From contig JAPONQ010000051.1 in NCBI GenBank assembly GCA_026713865.1, positions 62,001-126,000 of the forward strand: DNA of 64,000 nucleotides, in the 5' to 3' direction. Shown here piece by piece: positions 22,603 through 30,599 of the stretch; the stretch's first letter is position 1, and each line of letters opens with the position of its first letter. The stretch is from Chloroflexota bacterium (GTDB lineage Bacteria; Chloroflexota; Dehalococcoidia; UBA2979). The position numbers and the translations under genes were made by a program. The notes beneath the pieces were generated by a model. It was given only the letters and a program-made list of their open reading frames with translations, did not search any database and had not been told where the DNA came from.

Positions 22603-25086
22603 ATGAGTGAGACCGACGCGCTCGCGCTCTTCCTCGCGGCGCGCGCAGAGCGGGGGCCGCAGCCGGCGCGCGAGGCCGGGAGCCGGGCATGCGCGCGTCT
22701 GACGGCGCTCCTCGACGCGGCGCTCTCCTCCCTGGCCGCATCGCTCCTGGGAGGCGACATCGCCGTGGTGGCCGTCGGGGGCTACGGGCGCCGCGAGCAG
22801 TCCCGCCACTCCGACGTCGACCTGATGCTGCTGGCCGAGCGCGCCTACCACGAGGAGGCGACCGCCCTCCTCTACCCGCTCTGGGACGCCAAGCTCGCGG
22901 TTGGCCACTCCGTGCGCGATGTCGGCCAGACAGTCGAAGCGGCGCGGCAGAGCGTCGAGACGGCCACGGCGCTGCTGGACGCGCGGCTCGTCTGCGGCGA
23001 TGCCCGGATCTTCGCCCGCTTCGTGGAGGCGCGCCGCCAGGCCGCACGCAGGGCGCAACGATCGCTGGCCGCCGAGCTGGAGGCGCGGCGCCGCGAGCGG
23101 ATCGCCGGGGAGCGGTGGCAACTCGCGTCCCCTCACCTCAAGGCCGGTCGCGGCGGACTTCGTGACTTCCACACGGTGCGCTGGCTCGATGCCCTCGACG
23201 CCGTCGACGGCGACGGTGGGGAGCCCGCGGAGCCCGCTCCGGAACTCGCGTCAGCCCGCGAGACGCTGCTCGCGACGCGCACGGCGCTGCATGCCCTGAG
23301 CGACCGCCCGAACGACCGCCTCTACCACGACGCCGGGCCCGCGGTGGCCAGCTGGCTCGGAGAGGAGAACGAGACGTGGGGGCGTCGCGTGCTCCACGCG
23401 ATGCGCACGATCGATGCCGCCTCGGCGGCGCGCCTCGAGCGCGCAGAGCCCCGGCGCGCGTCGGGGCCCCGGCGCTGGTGGGGCGCGCTCGGGCGCGGGC
23501 GAGGAGCGAGCAGCAGCCCCCCGGCCGCCGCGGGCGCGAGCGAGGGGCAGGCAGACGCTCCGGGGCAGCTCGCGGCGGCGCTCTCCGCACTCGGCGCCCG
23601 CGGCGGTGATGCCGGTCACGAGGATGCCTCGGCGGCACCTCTCGATCCGCTTCCGCCCGCCGCGTGGCTCGCCGAGCTGTTGCCGGAGTGGGAGGGGATC
23701 CGCTGCCGGCAACACGCCGTCTCTTTCCACCTCCACCCGGTCGACGTGCACTCGGCGTGCTCGGTCGCCGAGGTCTGGCGCGCCTCGCGCATCGAGGAGG
23801 AGGACACCGGAACGGTCGAGGCGGCGGCCGCGCTCGACGACGAGGCGCTGCTCCTGCTCGCGGCGCTGCTCCACGACATCGGCAAGGGCGATTCCGGCGA
23901 TCACGCCGAGACCGGTGCCGCGATCGCCGAACGCGTCGCCCGCCGGCTGCGGCTCGACGCGGGGCGCAGCCGGCGCCTGATCGCGGCGGTCCGCCACCAC
24001 CTGCTGCTCCCCACGATCGCCATCCGGCGGGATATCGCCGACACGCGGGTGATCGCGGAGGTGGCGCGTGCGGTATCGGACGCCCGCACGCTCCACCTGC
24101 TCTACGTACTCGCGGTCGCCGACGCGCGAGCGACCGGGCCTGAGGCATGGGGGCGGTGGAAGGCGCAGCTGATGCGGCTGCTCTACTACCGCGTGCTGGC
24201 ACGCATCGAGGAGGGACGAGCGGACGAGACCGCGGCGGAGGCGGAACTCGCCCGGCGCGATGCGACGATCGCGCAGGTGGCTGCGCTGGAGGGCGCGCCA
24301 CCCGCGGCGGTCATTCGTCGCCACGTCGACGGCCTCCCGCCGCCCTACGTGCTCACGACTCCGCCTGCCGAGATCGCGGCGCATCTTGCGCTGATCGAGG
24401 GCGCAGCGGGCGCGAGCACCCGGACCGCGCTCTCGCGCAGCCGGAGCGCGGGCGTCGAGCGCCTCACCATCGTCACGCGCGACCGCCCCGGCGTGCTCGC
24501 CACGCTCGCCGGCACGCTCGCGTCGCACAGCGTGACGGTGCTCGGCGGCGCCTGCTACACGCGAGACGACGGATGGGCCATCGATGTCGTGAGCGTCGAC
24601 GACGCGCTCGGACACGGCATCGACGCGGCGCGCTGGCGGCGCATCGAGGAGAACATCCCGCCCGCGCTCGCCGGGCAATTCCCGATCGACCAGAGGCTCA
24701 CCCAGACCCGGGCCACCTACGGGGACCGGCCGCGCGCGCGGAACGGAGAGGGGCGGCGCGTGAACGAGCCCGCCGCTCCCTCGATCGCGGCGACCGTCCG
24801 CGTCGACAACGCGGCCGCCGATCGCTACTCGGTCGTCGAGGTCAGCGTCGCGGACCGGCCGGGGATCCTCTATGCCATTGCGCGGGCGATCAACGGCCTC
24901 TCCCTCGACATCTACCTCGCCAAGGTCGACACCTGGGGAGCGGAGGTGGTCGACACCTTCTACGTGCAGGGCGAGGGCGGACGCCGCGTCACGCAGCCGG
25001 ATCAGATCGAGAGGCTGCGCACCGCGGTCACGGAGGCGATCGCCGACCTCGACATCGCGCCGGACGGGAGCGGCACGGCGAGATAG
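22603..25086 (+). CDS. glnD: PII nucleotidylyltransferase/removing enzyme GlnD
   Basis: Bifunctional nitrogen sensor that attaches and removes a nucleotide on PII Tyr51. The order of domains is complete: nucleotidyltransferase (GGYGRREQSRHSDVDL; metal Asp 71 and 73), helical linker, HD phosphohydrolase (LHDIGKGDSGDH; H424, D425), then two C-terminal ACT domains, the first with VERLTIVTRDRPGVLA and the second with VVEVSVADRPGILYAI, which bind glutamine. Between the first two domains lies an extra Ala/Gly/Pro-rich spacer (about residues 285-340), probably disordered. Start ATG 22603 has GGGGAG upstream; a GTG at 22582 adds seven residues. 827 residues, within the family range. Confidence 0.94.
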   Translation: MSETDALALFLAARAERGPQPAREAGSRACARLTALLDAALSSLAASLLGGDIAVVAVGGYGRREQSRHSDVDLMLLAERAYHEEATALLYPLWDAKLAVGHSVRDVGQTVEAARQSVETATALLDARLVCGDARIFARFVEARRQAARRAQRSLAAELEARRRERIAGERWQLASPHLKAGRGGLRDFHTVRWLDALDAVDGDGGEPAEPAPELASARETLLATRTALHALSDRPNDRLYHDAGPAVASWLGEENETWGRRVLHAMRTIDAASAARLERAEPRRASGPRRWWGALGRGRGASSSPPAAAGASEGQADAPGQLAAALSALGARGGDAGHEDASAAPLDPLPPAAWLAELLPEWEGIRCRQHAVSFHLHPVDVHSACSVAEVWRASRIEEEDTGTVEAAAALDDEALLLLAALLHDIGKGDSGDHAETGAAIAERVARRLRLDAGRSRRLIAAVRHHLLLPTIAIRRDIADTRVIAEVARAVSDARTLHLLYVLAVADARATGPEAWGRWKAQLMRLLYYRVLARIEEGRADETAAEAELARRDATIAQVAALEGAPPAAVIRRHVDGLPPPYVLTTPPAEIAAHLALIEGAAGASTRTALSRSRSAGVERLTIVTRDRPGVLATLAGTLASHSVTVLGGACYTRDDGWAIDVVSVDDALGHGIDAARWRRIEENIPPALAGQFPIDQRLTQTRATYGDRPRARNGEGRRVNEPAAPSIAATVRVDNAAADRYSVVEVSVADRPGILYAIARAINGLSLDIYLAKVDTWGAEVVDTFYVQGEGGRRVTQPDQIERLRTAVTEAIADLDIAPDGSGTAR

Positions 25087-25229
25087 CCGCGGCCCGCGAA
25101 TCGGCAACGGCCACGGGATGTCGAGTGCGCCGGCCGCGAGCACCAGCCCGGGGTCGCCTCCGCCGGGTGGCGCGAACGTCACCCGCGCCCGGTGCCGTGC
25201 CTGCGGATGCGGGGTCGGGGGGCCCGACC

Positions 25230-25730
25230 CTAGATCGTGTTCAGCCAGGCGGCGAGTCGCCCCGGCAGCCCCTCCGGATACACGCGGTGCATGCCGCCGA
25301 GGATCTCGGCAAGCGGGACCCAGCGTGCCCGGAACGTCTGCCCGCCCTCCCTCGCCACGAGGGGCGCGAGATCCGCCGGAGCCGATCCGGGCGACCACTC
25401 CGCGAGGAACTCGAAGACGATCTCGTGGCCTGGTCCACCGCGGTACGCAAAGAGGTTCTCGGTGACGCCCAGCAGCGCGCCGACCCGGATCTCGCGTTGT
25501 ATCTCCTCGCGGAGCTCGCGCGCCGCTGCGGCCCGGGCACGTTCCCCGAACTCGATCTCTCCCCCGAGGGGCCGCAGGAAGTGCTCGCCGGTGACGGAAT
25601 CGACCCCCTCGGCGAGAAGCGCGTGATCGCGATCGAGAACGAGGGCCAGCGCGAGAGCGCGCACGCGGGCGACCGGAGGGCCGATTCCGCCGCCCGCCTC
25701 CGTCGACCCGGGGCCGTGGCCGCCCGACAT
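25230..25730 (-). CDS. Nudix hydrolase
   Basis: 166-residue Nudix protein cleaving a nucleoside diphosphate linked to some moiety X. The Nudix box starts GGEIEFGERA and continues to RELREEI (about 57-77): the Gly, Glu, Arg-Glu and Glu-Glu metal ligands are all present, while the usual Gly after REExxE is not. N-terminal GGHGPGSTEAGGGIGPP is probably flexible. C-terminal WVPLAEIL and YPEGLPGRLAAWL complete the fold. The sequence resembles the ADP-ribose/mutT-like NUDIX group with GEHFLRPLGG, but substrate is unassigned. Convergent with glnD across 143 bases holding no recognisable feature. Confidence 0.88.
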   Translation of the reverse strand: MSGGHGPGSTEAGGGIGPPVARVRALALALVLDRDHALLAEGVDSVTGEHFLRPLGGEIEFGERARAAAARELREEIQREIRVGALLGVTENLFAYRGGPGHEIVFEFLAEWSPGSAPADLAPLVAREGGQTFRARWVPLAEILGGMHRVYPEGLPGRLAAWLNTI

Positions 25731-25844
25731 CGCTCCTTGCCCCCCGTTCGGCTCCCGCCGGGATCCCCTGCAGCACCCGGGGCCGCCGCCTACCATAGCC
25801 GCTGCTGGTCGCGGCGAGAGCGCTGCCGCCGAGGGGAGCCGCCG

Positions 25845-27083
25845 ATGAGTGCCGTCGCCGAGATCGTCCCGGTCGGGGAGCTGCCGCCCCCGGGCATCGT
25901 GCCGAGGCTCATGCACGCCGCGACCCTCCGCCAGGATCGCTACGGGCAGCCGCGCGACGCCTTCGCCGTCGAACAGGTCCCCGTGCCGTCGCTCGGTCCG
26001 CGGCAGGTGCTCGTGGCCGTGATGGCCGCGGGAGTCAACTACGACGTCGTGTGGGCGGCGCTCGGACATCCGGTGGACGTGATCGCGGCCGCCCGTCGGC
26101 GCGGAGCCGCCGAGGACTATCACATCGGTGGATCCGACGGAGCGGGGATCGTCTGGGCCGTCGGCGAAGAGGTGACGGGCGTTGCCCCCGGCGACCACGT
26201 GGTCCTGTCCTGCGGGGTCTGGGACGAAGCGGCCGACGACCTCGAGGGTCCGGCCGGACCGATGGGTTCCCGGAGTGCCGGCATCTGGGGCTACGACATC
26301 GGCTTCGGCTCCTTCGCCCAGTTCGCGCGCGTGGAGCAGTACCAGTGCTACCCGAAGCCCCCGGAGCTCAGCTGGGAGGAAGCGTCGGTCTACATGCTCA
26401 CCGGTGCCACGGCCTACCGCCAGCTCGCCGGGTTCCCTCCGCACACCGTCCGGCCGGGCGACGGCGTGCTCGTGTGGGGGGGCGCCGGCGGCCTCGGATC
26501 GATGGCGATCCAGATCACGCGTGCCCTCGGCGGTGTCCCGGTCGCGGTGGTCTCCGATGAGGCGAAGTCGGACTTCTGCCGGGCGCTCGGGGCAGCTGGG
26601 GTGATCGATCGCCGCGACTTCGACCACTGGGGACGGCTGCCCGACATCGACGACGGCGATGCGCTGGGCGAGTGGATGGGCGGCGCGCGGGCCTTCGGCC
26701 AGGCGCTGCGCGCGGCGATGGGCGGAGGCGGGGCGCCCCGAATCGTCTTCGAGCACCCCGGTGAGGCGACGCTTCCCACATCCGTCTACGTCTGCGAGAC
26801 CGGAGGCATGGTCGTGATCTGCGGCGGGACGAGCGGCTACAACGCCGACGTCGACCTGCGCTACCTCTGGGTGCGCCAGAAGCGGCTCCAGGGCTCGCAC
26901 TTCGCCAACCCCGAGGACTGCGCCGCCCTGAACGGGCTCGTGGCCGACGGTCGCGTGAAGCCCGTGCTGTCGCGCTCGTTCTCGTTCGCCGAGATCGGGG
27001 AGGCGCACCAGCTGATGCACGAGAACCGCCACGAGCCGGGGAACATGGCCGTCCGGGTGGGGGCGAGGGGCGCGGACGCCTAG
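25845..27083 (+). CDS. ccr: Crotonyl-CoA carboxylase/reductase family enoyl-CoA reductase
   Basis: 412-residue member of the Ccr branch of the MDR superfamily. These NADPH-dependent enzymes reduce enoyl-CoA and, in true Ccr, carboxylate at the same time (ethylmalonyl-CoA pathway). Diagnostic stretches are VNYDVVWAALG (64-74), HIGGSDGAGIVWAVG (93-107), LVWGGAGGLGSMAIQ (209-223; NADPH binding), FEHPGEATLP and the C-terminal RLQGSHFANP (H352) and EPGNMAV. Positions I would equate with the CO2-pocket Phe-Glu and Asn of Ccr appear as Tyr150-Asp151 and NYD (65-67), so carboxylation is uncertain. GAGGGGAG lies upstream of the ATG. A stem-loop follows the stop codon. Confidence 0.85.
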   Translation: MSAVAEIVPVGELPPPGIVPRLMHAATLRQDRYGQPRDAFAVEQVPVPSLGPRQVLVAVMAAGVNYDVVWAALGHPVDVIAAARRRGAAEDYHIGGSDGAGIVWAVGEEVTGVAPGDHVVLSCGVWDEAADDLEGPAGPMGSRSAGIWGYDIGFGSFAQFARVEQYQCYPKPPELSWEEASVYMLTGATAYRQLAGFPPHTVRPGDGVLVWGGAGGLGSMAIQITRALGGVPVAVVSDEAKSDFCRALGAAGVIDRRDFDHWGRLPDIDDGDALGEWMGGARAFGQALRAAMGGGGAPRIVFEHPGEATLPTSVYVCETGGMVVICGGTSGYNADVDLRYLWVRQKRLQGSHFANPEDCAALNGLVADGRVKPVLSRSFSFAEIGEAHQLMHENRHEPGNMAVRVGARGADA

Positions 27084-27087
27084 CGTT

Positions 27088-27121
27088 CGGGCGCCGCCGG
27101 CCGGGGGCGGGTCGGCGCCCG
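27088..27121 (+). terminator. GC stem-loop after ccr, possible terminator
   Basis: A 9-bp stem (CGGGCGCCG at 27088-27096 against CGGCGCCCG at 27113-27121) encloses a 16-base G/C-rich loop, five bases after the ccr stop codon. No T-run follows, so if it terminates it does so in the manner of the T-less hairpins common in GC-rich genomes; it may instead protect the mRNA 3' end. Confidence 0.4.
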
Positions 27122-27283
27122 GGGGACACGGCACGCACGATCTCGTCGCCCCGGGGAGAGCAGCGGCGAGCGTTCGAGCGCGGTGACGAGCACCGCAGCC
27201 GTCCCGTTCGTCCCTCGGCGCCGCCCCCCACCCCCGGGGCTCGGCTCGACCATGCTACATCAAATAGTCAGGAGGGTAAACGC

Positions 27284-28219
27284 CTAATCGTTTTTTGTCG
27301 CCACATCGATCCCGGCCATCGCCTCGAGGGCGGTCACGAGCGCCTGCGTCCCCGCCTCTCCGTACCCGCGACGCTCGACCGCCGCGAAGAGCTGATGAAC
27401 CAGCGACGTCCCGGCGAGCGGCACCGAGAGCTCCGATGACGCCTCCAGCGCCAGGCGCAGGTCCTTCTGCTGCAGCGACACCTTGAAGCCGGGCGTGAAG
27501 TCGCGCTCCAGGATGCGCGGCCCGAGGTTCGAGAGCTGCCATGAGCCGGCCGCGCCGCGCGTGATCGCGGCCAGCATGACGCGCGGGTCGACACCGGAAG
27601 CGGCGCAGAGCAGGAGCGCCTCGGCCATCGCCAGATTGTTCAGCGCGACCGCCACCTGGTTGCAGAGCTTGACGGTCTGGCCGCTTCCGACCGGGCCGCA
27701 GTGCGTGATCGTCTCGCCCAGGATCTCGAGCAGCGGCCGAACGCGCTCGAGCGCCTCCCGGGGACCGCCGACCATGATCGAGAGCGTCCCGGCCACGGCG
27801 CCCTGCTCGCCGCCGGAGACCGGCGCGTCGAGCAGCGTCGCCCCGCGACCGGCCAGCACGCCCGAGAGGCGCCTGGTCACCGACGGCGAGATCGTCGACA
27901 TGTCGACGACGACGGTGTCCGGGCGCAGCTCCCCCGCGACCCCGCCGGCGCCGAGCATGACCTCCTCGACATCGGCACTCGCCGTCAGGCAGAGGAAGAC
28001 GACGCGCGCGCGCGCGGTCACCTCTGCCGCCGAGCTCGCCGGCGTTGCACCCGCGCCCACAGCCTCGGCCAGCGGCGCGGGAGAGCGGTTCCACGCCACG
28101 ACCTCCCACCCGGCTTCGAGCAGGTTCCGCACCATGGGCAGACCCATGATCCCCAGCCCGACGTAGCCGACGGGACCGGCCCGCCCCTCGCTCACCCCGC
28201 CTTCGGCCTGCGCCACCAT
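27284..28219 (-). CDS. 3-hydroxyisobutyrate dehydrogenase family NAD(P)-dependent oxidoreductase
   Basis: 311-residue beta-hydroxyacid dehydrogenase (HIBADH/tartronate-semialdehyde reductase family). Rossmann motif VGYVGLGIMGLPM (17-29), substrate loop DAPVSGGEQGA (131-141), catalytic Lys in VKLCNQ (K184) with N187. The start is the ATG at 28219; a GTG at 28195 after GAAGGCGGG is an alternative giving 303 residues. The upstream frame is Arg/Pro-rich and looks non-coding. Near the 3' end the codons ACA AAA AAC form the heptamer A AAA AAC just before the TAG. Typical substrates are 3-hydroxyisobutyrate or related 2- or 3-hydroxyacids; the neighbours do not narrow this. Confidence 0.88.
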   Translation of the reverse strand: MVAQAEGGVSEGRAGPVGYVGLGIMGLPMVRNLLEAGWEVVAWNRSPAPLAEAVGAGATPASSAAEVTARARVVFLCLTASADVEEVMLGAGGVAGELRPDTVVVDMSTISPSVTRRLSGVLAGRGATLLDAPVSGGEQGAVAGTLSIMVGGPREALERVRPLLEILGETITHCGPVGSGQTVKLCNQVAVALNNLAMAEALLLCAASGVDPRVMLAAITRGAAGSWQLSNLGPRILERDFTPGFKVSLQQKDLRLALEASSELSVPLAGTSLVHQLFAAVERRGYGEAGTQALVTALEAMAGIDVATKND

Positions 28220-28418
28220 CACGCCCCCGTCCGCGACCGATCTGTCGCCCCGCATCGAAGCACGGCTGACGCGTCGGGTGAAGCCCGTCGAGGGCCGCGT
28301 AGCGGCGGCCGAGCGGGCGGGCGACTTCGGCGTAGAATATTCGTCGGGACCAGGCGGCCCTCCGGACCCCAGCCGGGCGGGATCGCGGACCGCCGACGCG
28401 CGGGGACGGGGAGTGACG

Positions 28419-28607
28419 ATGCGACGTGGCCTGAGCCGGATCCTGCTCGTGGGCATGCTGCTCGGTCTCGTCGTCGCCGGCCTGCGCCGCCTCGGGGCGC
28501 TCGGAGGGCGGGGCTGCGACATGAGCTGCGACTGCAGCCAGGCCGCCGAGCTCTGCTTCTGCAACCACGCCACCTGTCTCGCCCCGGCCGGGATCGATAC
28601 CGAGTAG
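28419..28607 (+). CDS. Small Cys-rich membrane-anchored protein of unknown function
   Basis: About 62 residues from the ATG at 28419 (a GTG at 28413 adds two). A basic start (MRRGLSR) leads into one hydrophobic segment (ILLVGMLLGLVVAGL), followed by a compact domain with six Cys in the pattern C-x4-C-x-C-x6-C-x-C-x4-C and a His next to the fifth. This looks like a membrane-tethered metal-binding or disulphide-rich knot. I do not recognise the family. GGGGACGGGGA precedes the start. The upstream frame to 28278 is unlikely to be coding. It lies between HIBADH (divergent) and the thiolase gene (convergent), with no obvious partner. Confidence 0.55.
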   Translation: MRRGLSRILLVGMLLGLVVAGLRRLGALGGRGCDMSCDCSQAAELCFCNHATCLAPAGIDTE

Positions 28608-28626
28608 GTTCGAGCGCGCCGCGCCC

Positions 28627-29784
28627 TCAGGGCTGATTGGTGAGGATCAGCGTCGCACCGGCGGCGAACATGCCGCCCGCGCCGTGCGCGAGCGACAGCT
28701 CGACGCCCTCGATCTGGCGCGCGCCGCCGTCACCGCGCAACTGCACCACCGACTCCACGATGGCGAACATCCCGTACATCCCGGTGTGGGTGTGCGAGAG
28801 ACCGCCGCCATTGGTGTTGACGGGCAGCTCGCCGCCGGGGGCGGTGCGCATCTCGGCGAAGAAGGGGCCCCCGTCGCCGGGCTCGACGAAACCCAGCGCC
28901 TCCAGCATGTAGACCGGTGTGTGTGTGAAGGCGTCGTACAGCATCGCGTGATCGATCTCCGCCGGACCGACTCCCGCCATGCGGAAGGCCTCCCCGCCGG
29001 CGACGCGGTAGGCCTCGCTCCCGGAGAAGTCGGCCATCTGCGAGACGTTCTGATGCGCAACGGCCTCGCCCCGGCCCAGCAACCACACCGGCGGCCGCGG
29101 GAAGTCCCGCGCCCGCTCGCCGCCGACCACCACCACAGCACCACCGGCATCGGTGACCAGGCAGCAGTTGAGCAGGCGCAGCGGCCACGCGATGAGCCTC
29201 GACGTCAGCACGTCCTCCACGCTGATGGGGGTTCGCATCGTCGCCTTCGGATTGAGCGCCGCCCACCGCCTCGTCGCCACGGCGACGGCGGCGAACTGCT
29301 CCTCCGTGCTCCCGTAGCGGGCCATGTGCCGCACCACCGGCAGCGAGAACATCGTCGGCGGCCCGTAGACCCCGTACGGCATCTCGAACTGTCCCCAGGG
29401 GGTGGCCGGACTCGGTACGCGTCGCTCCACGCCGACGCGGGAGCGGCCCGACTCGCCGTGCGTGATCAGGACGGTGGAGGCGTAGCCGGCGGCGATCGCC
29501 GCGGCCGCGTGCCCGACATGGACAAGGAACGAGCAGCCGCCGACGGCGGTGCCGTCCACCCAGCGCGGAACGATTCCGAGGTACTCCGCGATCTGGGAGG
29601 GACGGGGTCCCGCCGTGGCGAGCCCGTCGACGTCGGCCGGTGAGAGACCCGCGTCCGCAAGCGCCGCGAGCGCGGCCTCGGCGTGCAGGGAGAGCTCGGA
29701 GCGATCCGGCTGCACGTCGACGCGCGCCGTTTCGGCCGCCCCGACGATCGCGGCGGCGCGGCGCATGGCTCGCGAATCGCTCAC
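28627..29784 (-). CDS. Thiolase-fold acetyl-CoA acetyltransferase (SCP-x/lipid-transfer type)
   Basis: 385-residue thiolase-superfamily protein of the kind annotated as thiolase or lipid-transfer protein. The nucleophilic Cys is in VGGCSFL (C84); NTNGGGLSHTHTG and AHGAGGMF near the C-terminus provide the His-containing loops. It lacks the usual second thiolase Cys motif (CxG near the C-terminus), as in SCP2-type thiolases and in the aldolase-like Ltp2 enzymes that work with DUF35 partners. Its ATG overlaps the stop of the DUF35 gene by four bases, so a thiolase-DUF35 complex acting in side-chain or beta-oxidation of an acyl-CoA is likely. Confidence 0.85.
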   Translation of the reverse strand: MSDSRAMRRAAAIVGAAETARVDVQPDRSELSLHAEAALAALADAGLSPADVDGLATAGPRPSQIAEYLGIVPRWVDGTAVGGCSFLVHVGHAAAAIAAGYASTVLITHGESGRSRVGVERRVPSPATPWGQFEMPYGVYGPPTMFSLPVVRHMARYGSTEEQFAAVAVATRRWAALNPKATMRTPISVEDVLTSRLIAWPLRLLNCCLVTDAGGAVVVVGGERARDFPRPPVWLLGRGEAVAHQNVSQMADFSGSEAYRVAGGEAFRMAGVGPAEIDHAMLYDAFTHTPVYMLEALGFVEPGDGGPFFAEMRTAPGGELPVNTNGGGLSHTHTGMYGMFAIVESVVQLRGDGGARQIEGVELSLAHGAGGMFAAGATLILTNQP

Positions 29785-30248
29785 CGATCAGCGCCCTGGG
29801 CTCGGGGAGTGCCCGGACGGAAGAGCGGGAGCTCGAGCGCCGCGCCCGTCCCGATCCCCCGCTTCCCAAAGTCGACCTCGAGTGGCAGGCCGGCGGGCAG
29901 CAGCTGCGGGATGTGCTCTGGCGGCGTGCCGGCATCGACACCGGAGGCGACGATGTTGCTCATCATGCGCGGGCCCTCCGCCAGCGTCACGACCGCGATC
30001 ACGTAGGGCACGCAGTCCTCGAAGCCCGGTGCGGGGCGGTAGCAAACGACGTAGCTCTCGAGCGTGGCGCGGCCGGAGGCCGTCCTCCACTGCACGTCGG
30101 TCGACCAGCAGCGTGGACAGAACGGGCGCGGGTAGAAGTACCAGCGCTCACAGGCGCGGCAGCGCTGGATGCGCAGCTCGCGCCGGCGGAGACCTGCCCA
30201 GAACTCGGCGCTCTCGGGCGTCGGCTCGGGCATCAGACGCTCGGCCAT
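29781..30248 (-). CDS. DUF35 OB-fold/Zn-ribbon acyl-CoA-associated protein
   Basis: 155-residue protein with an N-terminal helix, a rubredoxin-like Zn ribbon (CRACERW...FCPRCW, four Cys near 30-47) and a C-terminal OB fold (about 50-140). DUF35 proteins form complexes with thiolases, HMG-CoA synthase or Ltp2-type aldolases and help bind or channel the acyl-CoA. The 4-base overlap with the thiolase gene matches that role. The 61-residue membrane protein gene ends ten bases upstream and probably belongs to the same transcript. Confidence 0.88.
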   Translation of the reverse strand: MAERLMPEPTPESAEFWAGLRRRELRIQRCRACERWYFYPRPFCPRCWSTDVQWRTASGRATLESYVVCYRPAPGFEDCVPYVIAVVTLAEGPRMMSNIVASGVDAGTPPEHIPQLLPAGLPLEVDFGKRGIGTGAALELPLFRPGTPRAQGADR

Positions 30249-30258
30249 TCACGATCCC

Positions 30259-30444
30259 CTATCGAAGCGCGGTGAGCACGAGCGGAACCAACAGCACGAC
30301 GAGACCGGCCGCGAGGAGCACCTGGTAGGCCAGCCGCCAGATCCGGCGCGGCCGCGGATCCCAGGAGGAGTAGGCCTCCTCCTCGGCGAGGTCCGGGTCG
30401 AGGTCGCCCTCGGTCGAATAGTCCCAGCCGTCGCTCTCGCCCAC
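30259..30444 (-). CDS. Small single-span membrane protein
   Basis: 61 residues from the GTG at 30444, which has a purine-rich site (GGGAGGGG) upstream. The N-terminal half is acidic (DLDPDLAEEEAY), followed by a basic cluster RPRRIWR and one hydrophobic helix (VLLAAGLVVLLVPLVLTAL) ending at the C-terminus. This is tail-anchored topology. I do not recognise a family. It is the first gene of the unit with DUF35 and thiolase (10-base gap), so a membrane-docking role for that complex is conceivable but unproven. Confidence 0.5.
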   Translation of the reverse strand: MGESDGWDYSTEGDLDPDLAEEEAYSSWDPRPRRIWRLAYQVLLAAGLVVLLVPLVLTALR

Positions 30445-30599
30445 CGGGCCCCTCCCGCGTACGCGCCCGGCCGTCCGCCACCCGCCGCCCTCGGGCCCCG
30501 CGAGACTAGCGCCGGCCGCCACATCCGTCACCCGCGCTATGCTCTCGCGGACCGCCGCCGCTCGCTGCGCCGGCCGCACGTCCCGGGAGGGGAGGCAGG

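Noticed and set aside
28335-28342. GAATATTC and neighbouring TAGAAT as a promoter for the Cys-rich mini-gene
   Set aside because: A -10-like TAGAAT at 28333 is present but no acceptable -35 lies at 16-18 bp; the AT-rich spot alone does not suffice.
27255-28568. 437-codon minus frame overlapping the hydroxyisobutyrate dehydrogenase gene
   Set aside because: It is the -1 frame of that gene; only its last eleven codons beyond the stop were considered, as a possible frameshift extension.
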